Shown in pieces: positions 24,739 to 37,856 of a DNA stretch of 64,000 nt. Within the stretch, counting starts at the first letter, position 1; each line of letters starts with the position of its first letter. The notes below the pieces were generated by a model, which had not been told where the DNA came from, made no database searches, and worked only from the letters and a program-made list of their open reading frames with translations. This DNA comes from Brachypterus glaber (taxonomy: Eukaryota > Arthropoda > Insecta > Coleoptera > Kateretidae), in contig OY294044.1 in NCBI GenBank assembly GCA_958510825.1, positions 75,252,895 through 75,316,894 on the forward strand, written 5' to 3'. The position numbers and the translations under genes were made by a program.

Positions 24739-24858
24739 TATGTAATCCACGCCGGAAAAGTGGTTTTCTGGGTCTCGGGAAGCGGCGAGGCTCGACAGCC
24801 TGTCCATATCTTCTCTCGGCCCAGAAAACAACCACTTACCCGTCTAGGATTACAATAT
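24739..24858. repeat. GC-rich imperfect hairpin
   Basis: TATGTAATCCACGCCGGAAA and AGTGGTTTTCTGGG are mirrored by CCCAGAAAACAACCACTT and GGATTACAATATA. Overlapping ORFs on both strands (24569-24835 minus, 24760-24969 plus) have no recognised domain and are attributed to the palindrome. Confidence 0.65.
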
Positions 24859-25675
24859 ACTATTTTTAATACTGTTATCTTGAAAACATATTTTTTTAAT
24901 TTTAATTTGTTTTGTTTAAAAACAAATCGTTTTTGTACAGTAGTCTTCAGATATGTTTCGTGGCTGTAAATTGTTAAAAGCCGGTTAAATTTTACACGGA
25001 AATCTCATACATACATTCAATGTTCTAATGAAAAAAACATGCAATATCTAAATGTATGGTGCCTATGCTCTACTATTTCAAACTACTTTCCAGGTCAAAA
25101 TTAAACTACAGAATAGGGTGGGCTAATATGTGCCTGCGAAAATAGGCCAGAGTGATTTAAAAATAAGTAACAAAATTTGAAGTCGTTATTTGGATTAAAA
25201 ATACTGCTGTCAACAAAAGAATAGTTTATCCTGTTCATTGTAATGTTTTATTTTACTCTAAAAAAATTTTAAAAAATATTTTATTTTTGAAAAAAAAAAT
25301 TGAAAGAAAAATTCAAAAAAAAATAAAAATTGTTTTCCACCATTTTACCCCTAGTCCCAATTTGATTTTTACCAAAAACAATCACAGCCTAGAGATTTGG
25401 AAAAGGAACCTATGGTTAAAATCTTCCAAAAGCGTTCTCGACTTATCGTGGTCACAAATTTCCCGGATAGACGAACATATAGATTTTTTTACGGTAATCG
25501 TCTTTTTTAATTTTTTTTTTCTAACACAAGACTTCCTCGGGGAAATTCAATTCTAGGATTATGAATTCGCTGAAAAAAAAAATACTTTCTGCTTAACTCG
25601 CGCTTAATTTTTCCAATTAGAGGATAAATTATTAATATATTTATTTATAATTTGCTTGCTAAAAAAATTGTATTG
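24859..25675. other. AT-rich spacer
   Basis: The plus-strand ORF at 25287-25556 is lysine and phenylalanine rich from A/T runs and shows no motif. Nothing here is called a gene. Confidence 0.5.
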
Positions 25676-26799
25676 TATACAGAGTTACTCAGAAATAAGT
25701 TCGAGAAATTTAAGAGGTGAATCTACGTTAAAAAATATGAAAAAAAGTTCCTATGAAATGAGCCCTAAGGGAGCTACGGCCCTCCTAAGGGTACATCTAA
25801 AAAGTCGTTTTTATTTAATATTTCTGGAAGCCTATACACCACAGTAACGAATTTTTGCACATGCCTTAACATTGATAAAGGCTATAATTTCATGTAATTT
25901 TTATTTAGTAATTTTAACCAGGGACGTGGAAAATGGGGGGGGGGCGATGTCACTTTTTTGCCCCAAACTTTTTTATCCGTAGATTTTTTGGCATTTTCTC
26001 AACAAAATAATAATCTTTAAATAAAAATACATAAAAAAGGTAATCTTTATGTAACACCGTAGAGCCAACTGCTTTCGAGATAATTGCAATTAAAGAAGTA
26101 ATTTCACGTTCTGAGCATCAAAAATAGGAACTAAAAAATACACCAATAAAAATTTCAATACTGCAGGGTTATTCTACATTAAAAACTGTGAAAAAAAGCT
26201 CGTATACATCTAGGTTCGAAAATCAGTTTTAAGAGTACCACGGTCCCTTAAAGAGTAACACTTTTAAAGGGAAGTTTTTTTTGTAGTTTTTAATGTAGAA
26301 TCTCTCTGCAGTACTGATATTTTTATTGGTGCATTTTTTAGTTCCTATTTTTGATGCTCAGAACGTGAAATTGCCTTTTTAATTGCAATTTTCTCGAAAA
26401 CGGTTGGCTCTACGGTGTTGCATAAAGAGTACATTTTTTATGTATTTGTAGTTGATTAATATTTTATTGACAAAATGTCAAAAAAATTATGGATAAAAAA
26501 GTTTGGGGCAAAAAAAGTGACATCGCCCCCCCCCCTTTTTCGCACGTCTCTGGTTAAAATTACCAAATAAAAATAACATGAAATTATAGCCTTTATCAAT
26601 GTTAAGGCATGTGCAAAAATTCGTTACTGTGGTGTATAGGCTTCCAGAAATATTAAATAAAAACGACTTTTTAGATGTACCCTTAGGAGGGTCGTAGCTC
26701 CCTTAAGGCTCATTTCCGGACCAACCTTTATAGGAACTTTTTTTCATATTTTTTAACGTACTTAAATTTCTCGAACTTATTTCTGAATAACCTTGTATA
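25676..26799. mobile_element. 1.1 kb near-perfect palindromic element
   Basis: Arms of about 530 bp meet at a loop near 26237. Outer ends are TATACAGAGTTACTCAGAAA and near-complement; inner landmarks include AAATTTAAG, CTAAGGGAGCTACG, CCAGAAATATTAAATAAAAA, a run of Gs/Cs (25936, 26527) with GATGTCACTTTTTTGCCCCA, and CACCGTAGAGCCAAC. Fragments of the family (TTTCCGGACCAACCTT.ATAG) recur at 29.82 kb. No ORF beyond palindrome artefacts. Confidence 0.9.
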
Positions 26800-27182
26800 A
26801 GCTCTTTCGCGTAGGTATCTAATTTACAATATCTATCTTGATTAACAAAAATATTCAAAAAGCATCAATACATACATATTTTAAAATATTACCTTTTTTG
26901 TCCCACTCAAAACTTAAATCGATACCTTACAAGATGTGTTTTCACCCTTACCTGCTGTACAATTTATAAGACAGGTGCCTCTTAAGTGCCTTTATATTTG
27001 AAGGTTTCCTTAGGGCAAAGTTAATTTTTTTGTGGTAAAATAAAAGGGAACTAACTAATCTACTTTTTTAGCCAATTTTTTTTTGTTAAAGAAAAATTGA
27101 TTGTCTTACTGTTTAGTATAAAATACTGTTATAAAGACAAAACAATGTTTTTATACTTCATCAATTCAAATTTAAAATAAAC

Positions 27183-28877
27183 AAGCCGTGAAGATATGTA
27201 ATGCATTCCATTATATATTATTCACAGTAAATTGTATATTGAATTTTCCCAAATACCTAAAACAAATAAAAGAAAAATTTTTTATTCAAGATCTTTTTTG
27301 AAAAACCAAAAAATTTTGAATTTTTTTTTAATTTTCAAAAAAACTTTTTTTTTAAGTTTAACCCCCATAACTTTTTTGTTTTTGGGGGAATTACTTTCAA
27401 AATCGTTAGAATTGATCCTTTTAATAAAAGTAATTTTTCCTGAAAAAGTTACGTTAATCGGAATTTTCTTTCAGCTTTTTCGATTTTTTAAAAAGTTTAA
27501 CCCCCCATATTTTTTGTTTCTGGGGGCATTACTTTCAAAAACAATAGGGATCTTCCCCTCATAGAACTTTATTTTTCCTGAAAATTTAAAGTGGATCGGA
27601 TTATTCGTTCTTGAGTTATCGTATCTACAAAAAAAGTGACATCAGACGGACAGACAGACGGACAAAAAAAAAACGAAAATTTCTTATTTTTTCATGAAAA
27701 AAAATTTGTATCAATGAATTTTTTGTCTAGGATGATTTTTTAAATTTTTGGAAAATTCGAAACTACCGTATATTATTCTAGTGCAGGCGCTGTGAATAAT
27801 ATAACAAGCCGTGAAGATACAAAATGCTTCGCATTCCATAGTATACTCTTGACTATGAATAGTATATTGCGTTTTCCCTCGATATACTTCCCAGAATAAA
27901 ACTTCTTTGATCACAGTTCTTTATTTTTTATACTGCATTAAAAAGACCTCTTTCTATTTATTAAAGCAACCTTTTCTGACTATTTTATTTATCGGAATTT
28001 TCCTCTATTTCTTTAAAAAGTTGCGCCCCTATAACTTTATATTTTTCACAGAATTCTTTTCAAATTTGGTACGATTAAATTTTGAAATAAAAGTATTTTT
28101 TCCTAAAAAAATGTTGATCGGAGTTTTTTCTTTACTGTTTTAATTTTTTTATGTTTAGCCTCCCATAACTTTATTTTTTAGGGGATCTTTTTAGTTTAAA
28201 TGGGCCTAAAGGAAGATTGGAGAGCCCAAGACTGATTTTTCCTGAACATTTAAAGTCAAACGGATTATTCTTTCTTGAATTATCGTGCGGACAAGAAAAC
28301 GTGACATACGGACAGACGGACGGACCAATTCTCCTCTGCTGTGAAGCTTCGAGGATATAACAAGCCGTGAAGATATGTAATGCCCCGCATTCCATAATTT
28401 AAAGTAAATTGTATAGTTTATTCTCGATATACTTTCCAAAGTATAATTTCCAAAGTATAATATAATTTATTTGAGTTCGCACTAAAATTACAACTTTTTT
28501 TTATGAATTAATTTTTTTTTGGTTTAATTATTTTCATCAATCAAAGTAATATTTTCTGAAAATTTTGTATTTTTAGAACTTCTTTTTCTATTTTTAATAG
28601 TTTTTTTTTTAAAGTGGGCCCCTATAACTTTTTTGTTTTCGAGGGATTTTTTTAAAAAAGAATAGGGTTTGAATTTTATCTTATATAACTTGTTTTTTCC
28701 TGAAAATATGAGATCGATCGAGTTTCTAGTTTTTGAGGTGTGTTGACAAAAAAAAAAGTGACACACAGGCGGACGGATGGGCAGAAAAAATTTTCAAAAA
28801 TGTTCAGAATTCGATAAAAAGTACGGTTTTTACGATTTTGAAAACTATCGTATCATATTCTTCTAGACATGAGGCTG
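27183..28877. repeat. Three tandem units of about 510-620 bp
   Basis: Units start at 27183, 27806 and 28362, each with AAGCCGTGAAGATA then an AATGC..GCATTCCATA block. Each continues through T-rich CCATAACTTTTTTGTTTTTGGGG-like blocks, TTTCCTGAAAATTT, TTCTTGAGTTATCGT, a GACGGACAGAC motif (27640, 28312, 28766) and an AAACTACCGTAT..ATTCT end. Strongly diverged. The phenylalanine-rich ORFs here are by-products of T-rich sequence. A lone inverted unit is at 12606-13020. Confidence 0.8.
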
Positions 28878-29112
28878 GAAAGAGTAGGTATAATAATGAA
28901 AATCTTTCACAGGTTTCTAGAAAAAATAAAAATAATCTTAATAAAGACGATACTTTCCTGAAATTGGTCTTAATCACGTAAGGTTGTTGGGAAAATGAAA
29001 AAGATCAACAATGGAAAATAGTATGTAAAGTTCATTCTCTTGTTTAAAATCTATACAGGAGTTAATGTTATTTTTTAATCATTCTACTGAGAAATATTGG
29101 TAGACTCTACAC

Positions 29113-29637
29113 TACACTGTAAATGAAAATATGGTAATTTCCCAGCAAATAAAGTAGGTCATATGTTACCAGCAAAGAAAGTGGTAAATTTAAATCAGTA
29201 CTGTAAATTCACTGTTTTCTGTAAAAATGTGAATTTTTACCTGTGATTTCACAGTAATTTAAGCAGCGAACTTAATGAGTATTTCAAGCAGTTTTACGGG
29301 CTCTTGTAATTTTCGGGACTGTCTGTAAAAGTGCCGCCTTTTTGGACCACATGCATGAATATTAATGCAAAGTTATTGTACCGCACTGTAAATGAAAATA
29401 TGGTAATTTTACTGCAAATAAAGTTGGTCATATGTTGCCAGCAAAGAAAGTGGTAAATTTAAATCAGTACTGTAAATTCAATGTTATCTGTAAAAATGTG
29501 AATATTTATTTTGATAATTTTACTGCTATCTTTTGTGGAATGTCAGCTATAATTATGGTAATTTTCAACCAATATTGTAAAAGTGCCGGGTTTTTGGACC
29601 ACATGCATGAATTTTAATGCAAAATTATTGTACCGAC
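29113..29637. repeat. Direct tandem duplication, units about 275 and 250 bp
   Basis: Both units begin CTGTAAATGAAAATATGGTA, continue CAAATAAAGT.GGTCATATGT and CAGCAAAGAAAGTGGTAAAT, and end AAAAGTGCCG..TTTTTGGACC, CATGCATGAAT and TTATTGTACCG. Unit 1 is 29113-29387, unit 2 29388-29637. The small ORF over unit 2 is not regarded as a gene. Confidence 0.85.
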
Positions 29638-32600
29638 AGGAAAAGAGCTGAGATTTACTTTAATTATTACGGTTAATACTACTGAAAGATTGACGGACAA
29701 ATTTAGAGTGTATAGCCAGTTTCGGGCTGTACCAAGGGTCATCTCTGTACGCTGATTAAATAAAATTAATATTTAATAAAATCCATATTTAATAAAAAAA
29801 ACTCTATTTTAGACGGACCCCTTGGAAGAGCTCATTTCCGGACCAACCTTCATAGGAACTATTTTTTTCATATTTTTATATATCGAATCGATTAATCATT
29901 TTCTAAAACACCCTGTATATAGAAGTTTTAATTTATTCACAGTCATGGAACCTTTGTAGTACTTGTAGTGTAGAATACTACATTGCATAAAGTATAAAAA
30001 TCAAAAAGCTGTTCAGATTTTTTATCCCACTGAATTAAGACATATAATTTGCTTATTATGCATAAATAGCAATATGAGAATTCACAATGGCCGAATCGAC
30101 AATCTCGTATTTTCGCGTTTGCATTCTATGCAATCTATATTAGCTTTCCAGGGATATCCAGGAATATCGGAGATATGAAAGATTAATCTTGCGTAATAAT
30201 GATGTGTCACGTTAAAATCTTCCTATTTCCGTTTTTACTGAGGCGATTTAACTAAAATTTGCATAAAGTTGGGAAATCTGGCTAAAATCTTAAAAGTTGG
30301 GAAAATGTTGGTCTGCTTTATATGCCGTTGTATAAAAATCATTCTACATAAACTATATTTTTATTCTGCAATTAGTTGAGAAGTCTAGGTTAAAATTTCC
30401 AAGTTGTAAATATCAACAACTATATTGTTGTAGTTGGTATTTCTAAATTGGAAATTCTAAGTTAGACTTTCCAACTTTATTGGTATTCTACAATAAAATT
30501 ACCAACTATGTCGGTAAACTTGGAGTGTTCAGCTTAGAAGTAGTAGTAGTGGGGAGGCTGTAAGCCAGGCAACTGCGCCACTAAACCGGTAAAAACATGT
30601 TTTATAATTTACTATTAACGTACAAAATTCGAGCAACATTGTGAGACCTATTTTTACGAAAATTGATTTTTTTAATTTTTGTTCATCAATACACTACTCC
30701 TATTTGGAGGACCGAAAAACTAATAAGAACCTCCTGAGCAATCCCCTAAAAACCCCTAAAAAACTTAAAAGTTTAAAGTTTGGTTTTGATCTGTCAAACA
30801 GACGGGCGGACATAAAAAAATCGTTGTTTTTTTTTCGAAATAGGCAGAGAAACGGATAAATACATCGAAATATGGATTTTTTTTTCCACCATAACATTCT
30901 TCTCTCCCCAGGTCGATCTAAAGTAAAAAGATAGCTCGAATCGTATTGTAAATTTTTCAGAACTAGCATCAAATTTTGGGGAGTCAAAAAGCCCATTAGC
31001 TAGTTTAATATGCGTTCAACTCAAACCATTTAAACATATTATATCAACAGAAGGGTATTTAACCTTTAAAATTATGGCCTCTAAGCACCCTTAGTTGTTT
31101 ACTCCCCCGTTCATGGCCAACGAACTGTAAATTATTATTCTTACCTTTTGTTTTTCATGTAGGGGAACCCATGTACATTGTAATTGGTGTCAAATGTAAC
31201 AGTCACGTTTTCTACGCCATAAGTAATCTAAAAAAATATTATTATAAGTAAATAGCCCTAAATAACTTAACAATATTATTTATTGACAACTGTATATGTA
31301 ATACATTCATTATATGTATTAATAAAGCTAGGGAAGAACGTGATTACTGGTCTAGGCCTGTAAACAAAATTTTACTGGTCTGTATCATAAATCAATAATT
31401 TCCGCTAGATGGCGCCACCGATTAAAATATCGTAAAGTAAGATGGCTGAACTGCTGATGCCATGATAAACACGAATCCTAATACATTTTGTTTAAAAGAC
31501 TGAAATTGAATAGTTTTAATCAATGTTTTTTACTTTTAAGACTGAGAAGAATAATAAATGTTATAAACGGTGCCTTGCGAGCTATCAACAAATGTTTTTT
31601 GTGGTTGTTTTTTTGGGTGTTATAAACGGTGCCTTGTGAGCTATCAACAATTGTTTTTTTTTGTTACGCGTATGTGAAACTTCGATTTTATATGATTGTG
31701 CTTTTCTTGTAAAATGTAGGAAAAATGATTTGATATTAAGGTACTTTATGTTTAAATAAAAACAGTTGCGAATAAAATAGTATACAAGTCCTGGACTTTT
31801 TGGACTTTTTCTCGACCTATAAATGGTTTCGGCACTTCGTGCCTCATTAATAAGGTTTTCCGAGTCCACCTGTAATTTACTTTAATATGTTAAGTTTTAA
31901 TTTCATAAAACTAATCCGGTCAATAAAAAAACAATCTTGATGGTTGCCACATTATTACTAATTATGTGGGAAACTTATAATTTATTTTCAGTATTACCTT
32001 TTATAAGATTTTATGTATTTTTTTAGTAAATACTAATAATGAGACGAAATTATGCAATTTTTGTTTTTGTGTCCGGGAAAATTTGAGCACCGTCTTTAGA
32101 ATTATTATTTTTAGGACTAAAACTTCTAGCCTTTTTGGACTTTAATCTTAATAAAGATTTTTTAATAAAAATAATAATGAACTTTATTATATTAAATTAT
32201 ATTCTATTCTATTATAGATGACCAGATGTAATAGGTTAATTTCTTTTAAATATAAATTTCTGCTACAAAAATTACAAAATTCATCTATTAAAGTACATCA
32301 CAAATATTAAATTATAATTATTTGTAATTAGGATTAATTTCAAAAGTTTGGCCGATTTTAACAGTATTTTTCAAAACGAACACATATTTCACATAAATCC
32401 TGTTAAAAAGGCTATATCTAAGATATTGTAAATTTTTATTATTGCTCCCTAAAGTATCATGACCACCTCCTGGATACTCGTTCTGGCTACAGACATGAGT
32501 CTCCCCTACAAAAAACTGTTTAAATTGTACAAATTATGAGAATTATAGCTTCCGGTTTATTAAATTAATAGAACTAATAGAACAAAATTATATTCTATGA

Positions 32601-32999
32601 TTTTCATATTCTAAAAGCACTACACTAAAAAAATTAATTAACATTAATTTTATAAATTAATTTAAGTAATTATTAACCACATTAAATTAAATTTAGTTGG
32701 ACATAAAATGTGTAGTGGAAAATTAAAATTTAAAGTGGGATTTGTGCAGTAAACAAATTTATCAAAAAATATTACAAAAATAGCGAAAATATATATATTT
32801 TTCCTAATATGCATTTTCGTACGTTTTAGCCTTTCTTTATAAATTTTGGACCTTAAAAAACTTAAAAATATTTTCATGCTGGGCATTATTGTAAGTTTCT
32901 TCTGTTAAAAGCCTATTTGAACAAAAATCAAAAAAAAAATCTTATTTTTCATTTTTGATCTTAAAAGGTGTGTTTCTAACTGTTCAATTTTGATTATCG
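29638..32999. other. AT-rich region with short duplications, no gene
   Basis: Contains a relic of the 1.1 kb palindrome family (29818-29935), small palindromes with CCAACT/AGTTGG themes at 30380-30515, and a duplicated AACGGTGCCTTG.GAGCTATC box (31566 and 31625). ORFs at 30641 plus, 30700 minus and 31585 minus lack recognisable domains. Confidence 0.5.
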
Positions 33000-33534
33000 A
33001 AATAACTTAAGTGGTTATTCTGGTTTAGATGCTCCAAAAAAAGGGCTATTTTTGTTAATTTTTTAAGAACGTACCATTATAGATATTGATATAAAATTTG
33101 TTGAGCTTAATAACTACACTCTCGGAATACATAAAACATAATTTTTTTTTTAATTTTAAACACTTTTTATACAAAAAAATAACAGACAAACGTAACTCCT
33201 CGAAAAGTAGATATATCGCTGGCGGCTGTGATATCTTGATAACGGCTCATCAAAAATCAAAAATATTTAGATTCAGTATGACTGTGGCTCTCGCGTATTC
33301 TTTGTATATTAATATTTATTGATAAATATAATGGCGAAGATTAAAAAAAAAAAAAACAAAAAAGAGGTATTTTTTCACTGTTTTTGGCAAAAAAAATAGT
33401 TAAAATTAAAATTTTAATACGGTTGTAGAATACGCTGAAGCTATTCATATAGAATATGTGGTTAAAATTTCATAAGGATCGGTCAAGTAGTTCCGGAGAA
33501 ATCACAGCCGCCGACCGAAAAAACGCTGTTTTGA

Positions 33535-33658
33535 GAAAAACGCGTTTAAAGTTTTTTTAAATGAAAAATTATGAAAAAATCTACATATACTTTTGAGAAA
33601 AACGCGTTTTAAGTTTTTTTTAATAAAAAATTATAAAAATGTCTACATATACTTTCGA
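33535..33658. repeat. Two-unit tandem repeat of about 60 bp
   Basis: Each unit has GAGAAAAACGCGTTT, AAGTTTTTTT, AAAAATTAT and TCTACATATACTTT in order. Confidence 0.75.
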
Positions 33659-33837
33659 AAAATTAAAAAGAAAACGATCGATGTTTTGAAAGTTATAAAC
33701 CAGAATGAACAATTAAAAAAATATATACAAAATTGTTCATTTTCGTAGACTGTTGTTTATTAAATACTCAAAAATCAACAAATATTTGTATTGGAACTTA
33801 AAAAACCCAATTGTGTCGAAATGTACGCCGGGTGTTT

Positions 33838-34637
33838 CAGGAACCCCCTTTACTTTACTTTTTTATGTAGAATTGTGAAATTTGCAGGAGCTATATTATG
33901 TATAATTTAGGATTTTCTGACATGTTTTTTTGGCACTTCCGGCTTTACCGTAAATGAGTCGAACTTTCGATTTTTAAATGGAACACCCTGTATATTTTTA
34001 CATATTTTGATTAGGAAATCAATTTTGAGAACAAGTATGTCACTTGTCCATTTTTTAGAGTTCATTTTTTATTTAAATTTTTATTTTAAAATCTAGAGTG
34101 ACTTAAATTAGCTTATTCGCTTAATTGTTGGTCTAGTATCTTCAGAAAAATACTATTTTTATTTTTTTTTCCAAAACACTAAATGTGGTGGGCTCTTAAA
34201 GGTTTGAAAATCATACTTTGGTCCATAAGTCATTTTTTTCAAAGGAAAAGAGGGTGACTCATTAGGTTAAAATGAAAGAGAATTTTCTTGCGAACCTTTT
34301 GATACCACACATGAATAGTTTGTTTGGAAGAACTTGGCATTAAAACACAAAAGATTTAAATTGAAGATTTAACTAAAAAATTACATGACCTGTCAAAATT
34401 TGGCAAGTGACACATGCTTATTCTCAGAATTGATTTCTGAATCAAAATATGTAAAAATATACAGGGTGTTACATTTAAAAATCGTTCGATTAATTTCCGG
34501 CGAAACCGGAAGTGCCAAAAACATTCTAACTATGTCAAAAATTTTAAATTATACATAATACAGCTTATACATATTTCAAGATCCTACCTAAAAAAGTAAA
34601 AAGTTAAGGGGGTGAACCACCTTCCTGAAACACCCGG
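33838..34637. mobile_element. 800-bp inverted-repeat element with CCGGGTGTTTCAGGA ends
   Basis: Ends CCGGGTGTTTCAGGAA and complement; arms of about 250 bp share TTTGGCACTTCCGG, GGAACACCCTGTATATTTTT, ACATATTTTGATTAGGAAAT and TGTCACTTG.CCA. The middle (about 34085-34380) is unpaired. The ends resemble the widespread ACAGGGTGTTTC-type insect repeats. Confidence 0.85.
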
Positions 34638-35066
34638 TATGTTTAAAATGTTTGCAGATTTTTTTACGATAGAGAAGAGTAGCTGCCAATAGCGAAGATT
34701 ATCTATTAAAAATTCTTTGTAGTGATGTTAGTCTAATATCGTTTAAAATACCTAATAATAGGTCCGAGAACGACTATAAACTAAATAAATAAATAAATAA
34801 AATTATGCAGTGGAAAAAAAGGTTTAAACAACCCCTGCAGAATACTGACTTTTAATGATTCAATTGGTCAATACAAATTACATTGCTTGAAAGTTTCATG
34901 GTGTAAAGTGACTTTTATATCATAAAAACATTCATTCGTTCTTTATAAATAGCTTGTTAAACTTTACTAACTAATCTACTTAAAATAACTACACCCTTGA
35001 CAAATAAAAGTAATAAACAAGCATTGAATTACAAAAACTTTTTGTGAAAAAACTATTAGCACAAAA

Positions 35067-35777
35067 CACGGCGCCTGTCTGAGTGGATTTAGTTCAATCA
35101 TCTTGCGTCCTATAGATCATCTTTACAAAATTTAAAAAAATCTACCGGTCCGTTCGTTTTTTATTTAAAAATATGTATCTAAATATTAATTTATTATCTA
35201 TTTTTTTATCAGATTCTAGAATTTCATAGTGAAAAATAGATTTGGCTGTAAGTTATATGATCGAGAGTACTATCCTCTGGGACAATAAGTCGGGATATAA
35301 AACTTTTTAAATCCTGCTAGTTTCAGAGCAAGAGCTGATCATGGAGGTTGCCGCATGAAAATTTGGCTGTTTTCGGCCATCTATACAAACCTTCCTAACC
35401 TTTTTGGTTTTTAACAGATTTTAACAGTCAGGGGTTTGATTAAATCTTTAGAAAACACTCTATTTAAAAAAGGTTAACATATTTAATGTTATTTGTTGTT
35501 CAGTTCTTTGAAAAGGCCCCTAAACATGACAAAAATCGAAAAAAAAAATTCACCGTATTTTTTTCTCCATAATTATTTTTCATTTAAATTTTTATTTTTA
35601 TAAACCATGTATGCTATTCCATTATAAGTAAATAAAATTTTTAAATAAAAAGCGAACGGACCGGTAGATTTTTTAAAAACTTTTGTAAAAATGAAAAGGA
35701 CGCCTTAAATTAAGTTATGAAAAAAAAAATAGGGTTGCAAGATGAACGAACTAAATCCACTCAAACAGGCGCCGTGA
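35067..35777. mobile_element. About 710-bp element with about 120-bp TIRs
   Basis: Left CACGGCGCCTGTCTGAGTGG and right complement; the arm goes on through ATTTAGTTC, AAATCTACCGGTCCGTTCG and TTTTTATTTAAAAA. A decayed relative stands at 56040-56130 in stan intron 12 (TCGAACGAACCGACAGATTT). Confidence 0.8.
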
Positions 35778-36024
35778 AAAGCTTTTCAACATAATTTCTG
35801 TTTTAGATTAAAATATAATCATCATTCTGGTTTAAATAAGAATAGTAGGAACCTATTTATTTGATCTAAAAGAAAGCGCGAACGATATTTTTTTTCTTTT
35901 GTTTTTGCTTTGTATACAGACAGCCCCGATGTGCAATCAATTTAGTATAATTGAAAATTGAAGACTACAATGCAAAAACAATGATACTATGTTGATAATA
36001 GATTAAAATTGATGCAGATAATGG

Positions 36025-36110
36025 TATTAGTTTTCCGCACTAGTGCGGAAAAGTGACACTTTTCACACGAAAATTCGTGCGGAAAAGTGCCCTTTCCGCA
36101 CGCTTGTAGT
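36025..36110. repeat. Cluster of short palindromes around TTCCGCAC
   Basis: TTTTCCGCACTAGTGCGGAAAA is a perfect palindrome, followed by two more GTGCGGAAAAGTG/CCGCAC boxes. Nothing in it suggests a gene. Confidence 0.7.
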
Positions 36111-37856
36111 TTTAAGAGACTTTTAAGCTGTAGTTGTACAGTATTTTTATTATACATTCCAAATGTTATGTTGATATATCCAATATAATATCCAAATCTT
36201 ATCTTGATGTGCAGATAAACAAAAAACGTCACTTTTTTAAGGTAATATAGCGTAATTTATCAAGCATTAGTGTCACGTTTACGATAACACAAAAATTGTT
36301 AACGAATAATTATAATTAATTAAAATAATTATTTTGATAAAAAAAAAAATATTCAATAAACTTATTAGACAGTTTTTCATCATTTTGCACTCTTTTAACC
36401 AAAACATATTATTCTCATTTAGCCCAAAACTCACCTTTAAAACGATACCTTTTTTTTATAATGCTTTGCACTAATGAATACATAAAGTTTCTTGTCTTGT
36501 CTTGTCTCTGTTCTAATACTCTAGTATTAGTGGAGATGAGTAAAAGTGCCATTATCGTTTTTGCACTTGACTCTTCAATTTTATAAAAATATAGTTCGAT
36601 ACTTTTCAACAAATAATTCGATATGTCTATTAGTGCGTAAAGAAAATTAATGGTTTACTGGTTACTAATAAAATTATTCGTGCTCGTACAGACCTCGATA
36701 GAAAATGAACGGCATTTGAAATAAAATCTTTTTAACAGTATACTCTATTTCCTAGTGAATTTTTATTTCTTTTTCGTCTAAATAACATATAATTAGGTTT
36801 TTGATTCATTTATACTTACAACTAGGTACTAATTTTTATTTTGCTGTGGAAATAACTATAATTACAACTGTAGTCTATAGAAATACTATTTTGTACAATA
36901 TCTACTATACTATACGTATGTTGCAACAAATTAATTATAATTCTAATTAATTTAAATAAAAAAAGATAAAATATAATAAATTATATTTTATAATTATAAA
37001 TTTATAAAGTTTAATATTTGTTTTTAATTTTAAATACTTTAATTGAACATGTTTAAATGTTTCAATGTAAATTTAAAATCAGCTTAATGAACCAATACAT
37101 ACTAAAAATCACAACAATTGTAATTGTTGTAAAACTTTGTTTGTTTTGCTTTAGCTGTTAACAGCATGTTGTTATCCATCAAAAAGCTTAATTTTTAGTC
37201 TATTCGAAGCACAATTTTCTCCATTCTGTTTATCTCTTCCATCAGACATTCTTCATACACAGATTTATACTAGATTTATTATTTTTTATTGACAAAAATT
37301 TATATATTGTCTTCCTTTCGAAAAAAAATCTGCTCAAGAAAAAATATATATATATATATAATTACTTCCTTTACACAATTAAAAAAAACTACTACGTGCA
37401 TTCGTAAGCTTGCTATAGCTGTTGATTGGAATGATCTTGGTATTTTCCTTTAAAATCCAAAATATTCATATGGGTATTTTTTGTCCTTTTACAACTAATT
37501 TTAAAGTTAAATCCCTTTTCAGGTAAAAGACGCGTCATGACGTTTCAAACAATTGTTTTATTGTTAAAACCTTTACCAGCCAACTTGCCAACTATTTAAT
37601 TAAAACATTAGCAAATAAAACTGTAATTTACTCTATCCATTACACGCTGATCAAAAGATATTTTAGTCGATAAATACACATGCATTTAGTTTTTTACATC
37701 AGTACATTAACATTTTCATGCTAATGCGTATAAATTATTATTAAAGACAAGTAACAAAATATGTTTATTACCCTTCTATGCAGAAATGCAATTAAATTAA
37801 GTATCATAAACTTTTTTTCCAAGAATTTAAATTGATTTTCTCTTTTTTTGTTGCAG
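36111..37856. other. Upstream region / 5' intron of stan
   Basis: No coding exon is recognised. It ends in a good acceptor (T-rich tract, TTGTTGCAG at 37848-37856), so this is an intron preceded by at least one untranslated exon, probably upstream of or hidden in this region. An (AT)n run lies at about 37344-37361. Confidence 0.6.

Noticed and set aside
24569..24969. Arg/Pro-rich ORFs at the GC-rich patch
   Set aside because: The patch is a hairpin, and the two ORFs are largely each other's opposite strand.
27232..28981. Phe/Lys-rich ORFs that might be membrane proteins
   Set aside because: Their hydrophobicity comes from T-rich tandem units; the units are diverged with no sign of protein-level conservation.
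27183..29637. CRISPR-like array
   Set aside because: Repeat units are hundreds of bases long, diverged and few, without spacers; the genome is eukaryotic.
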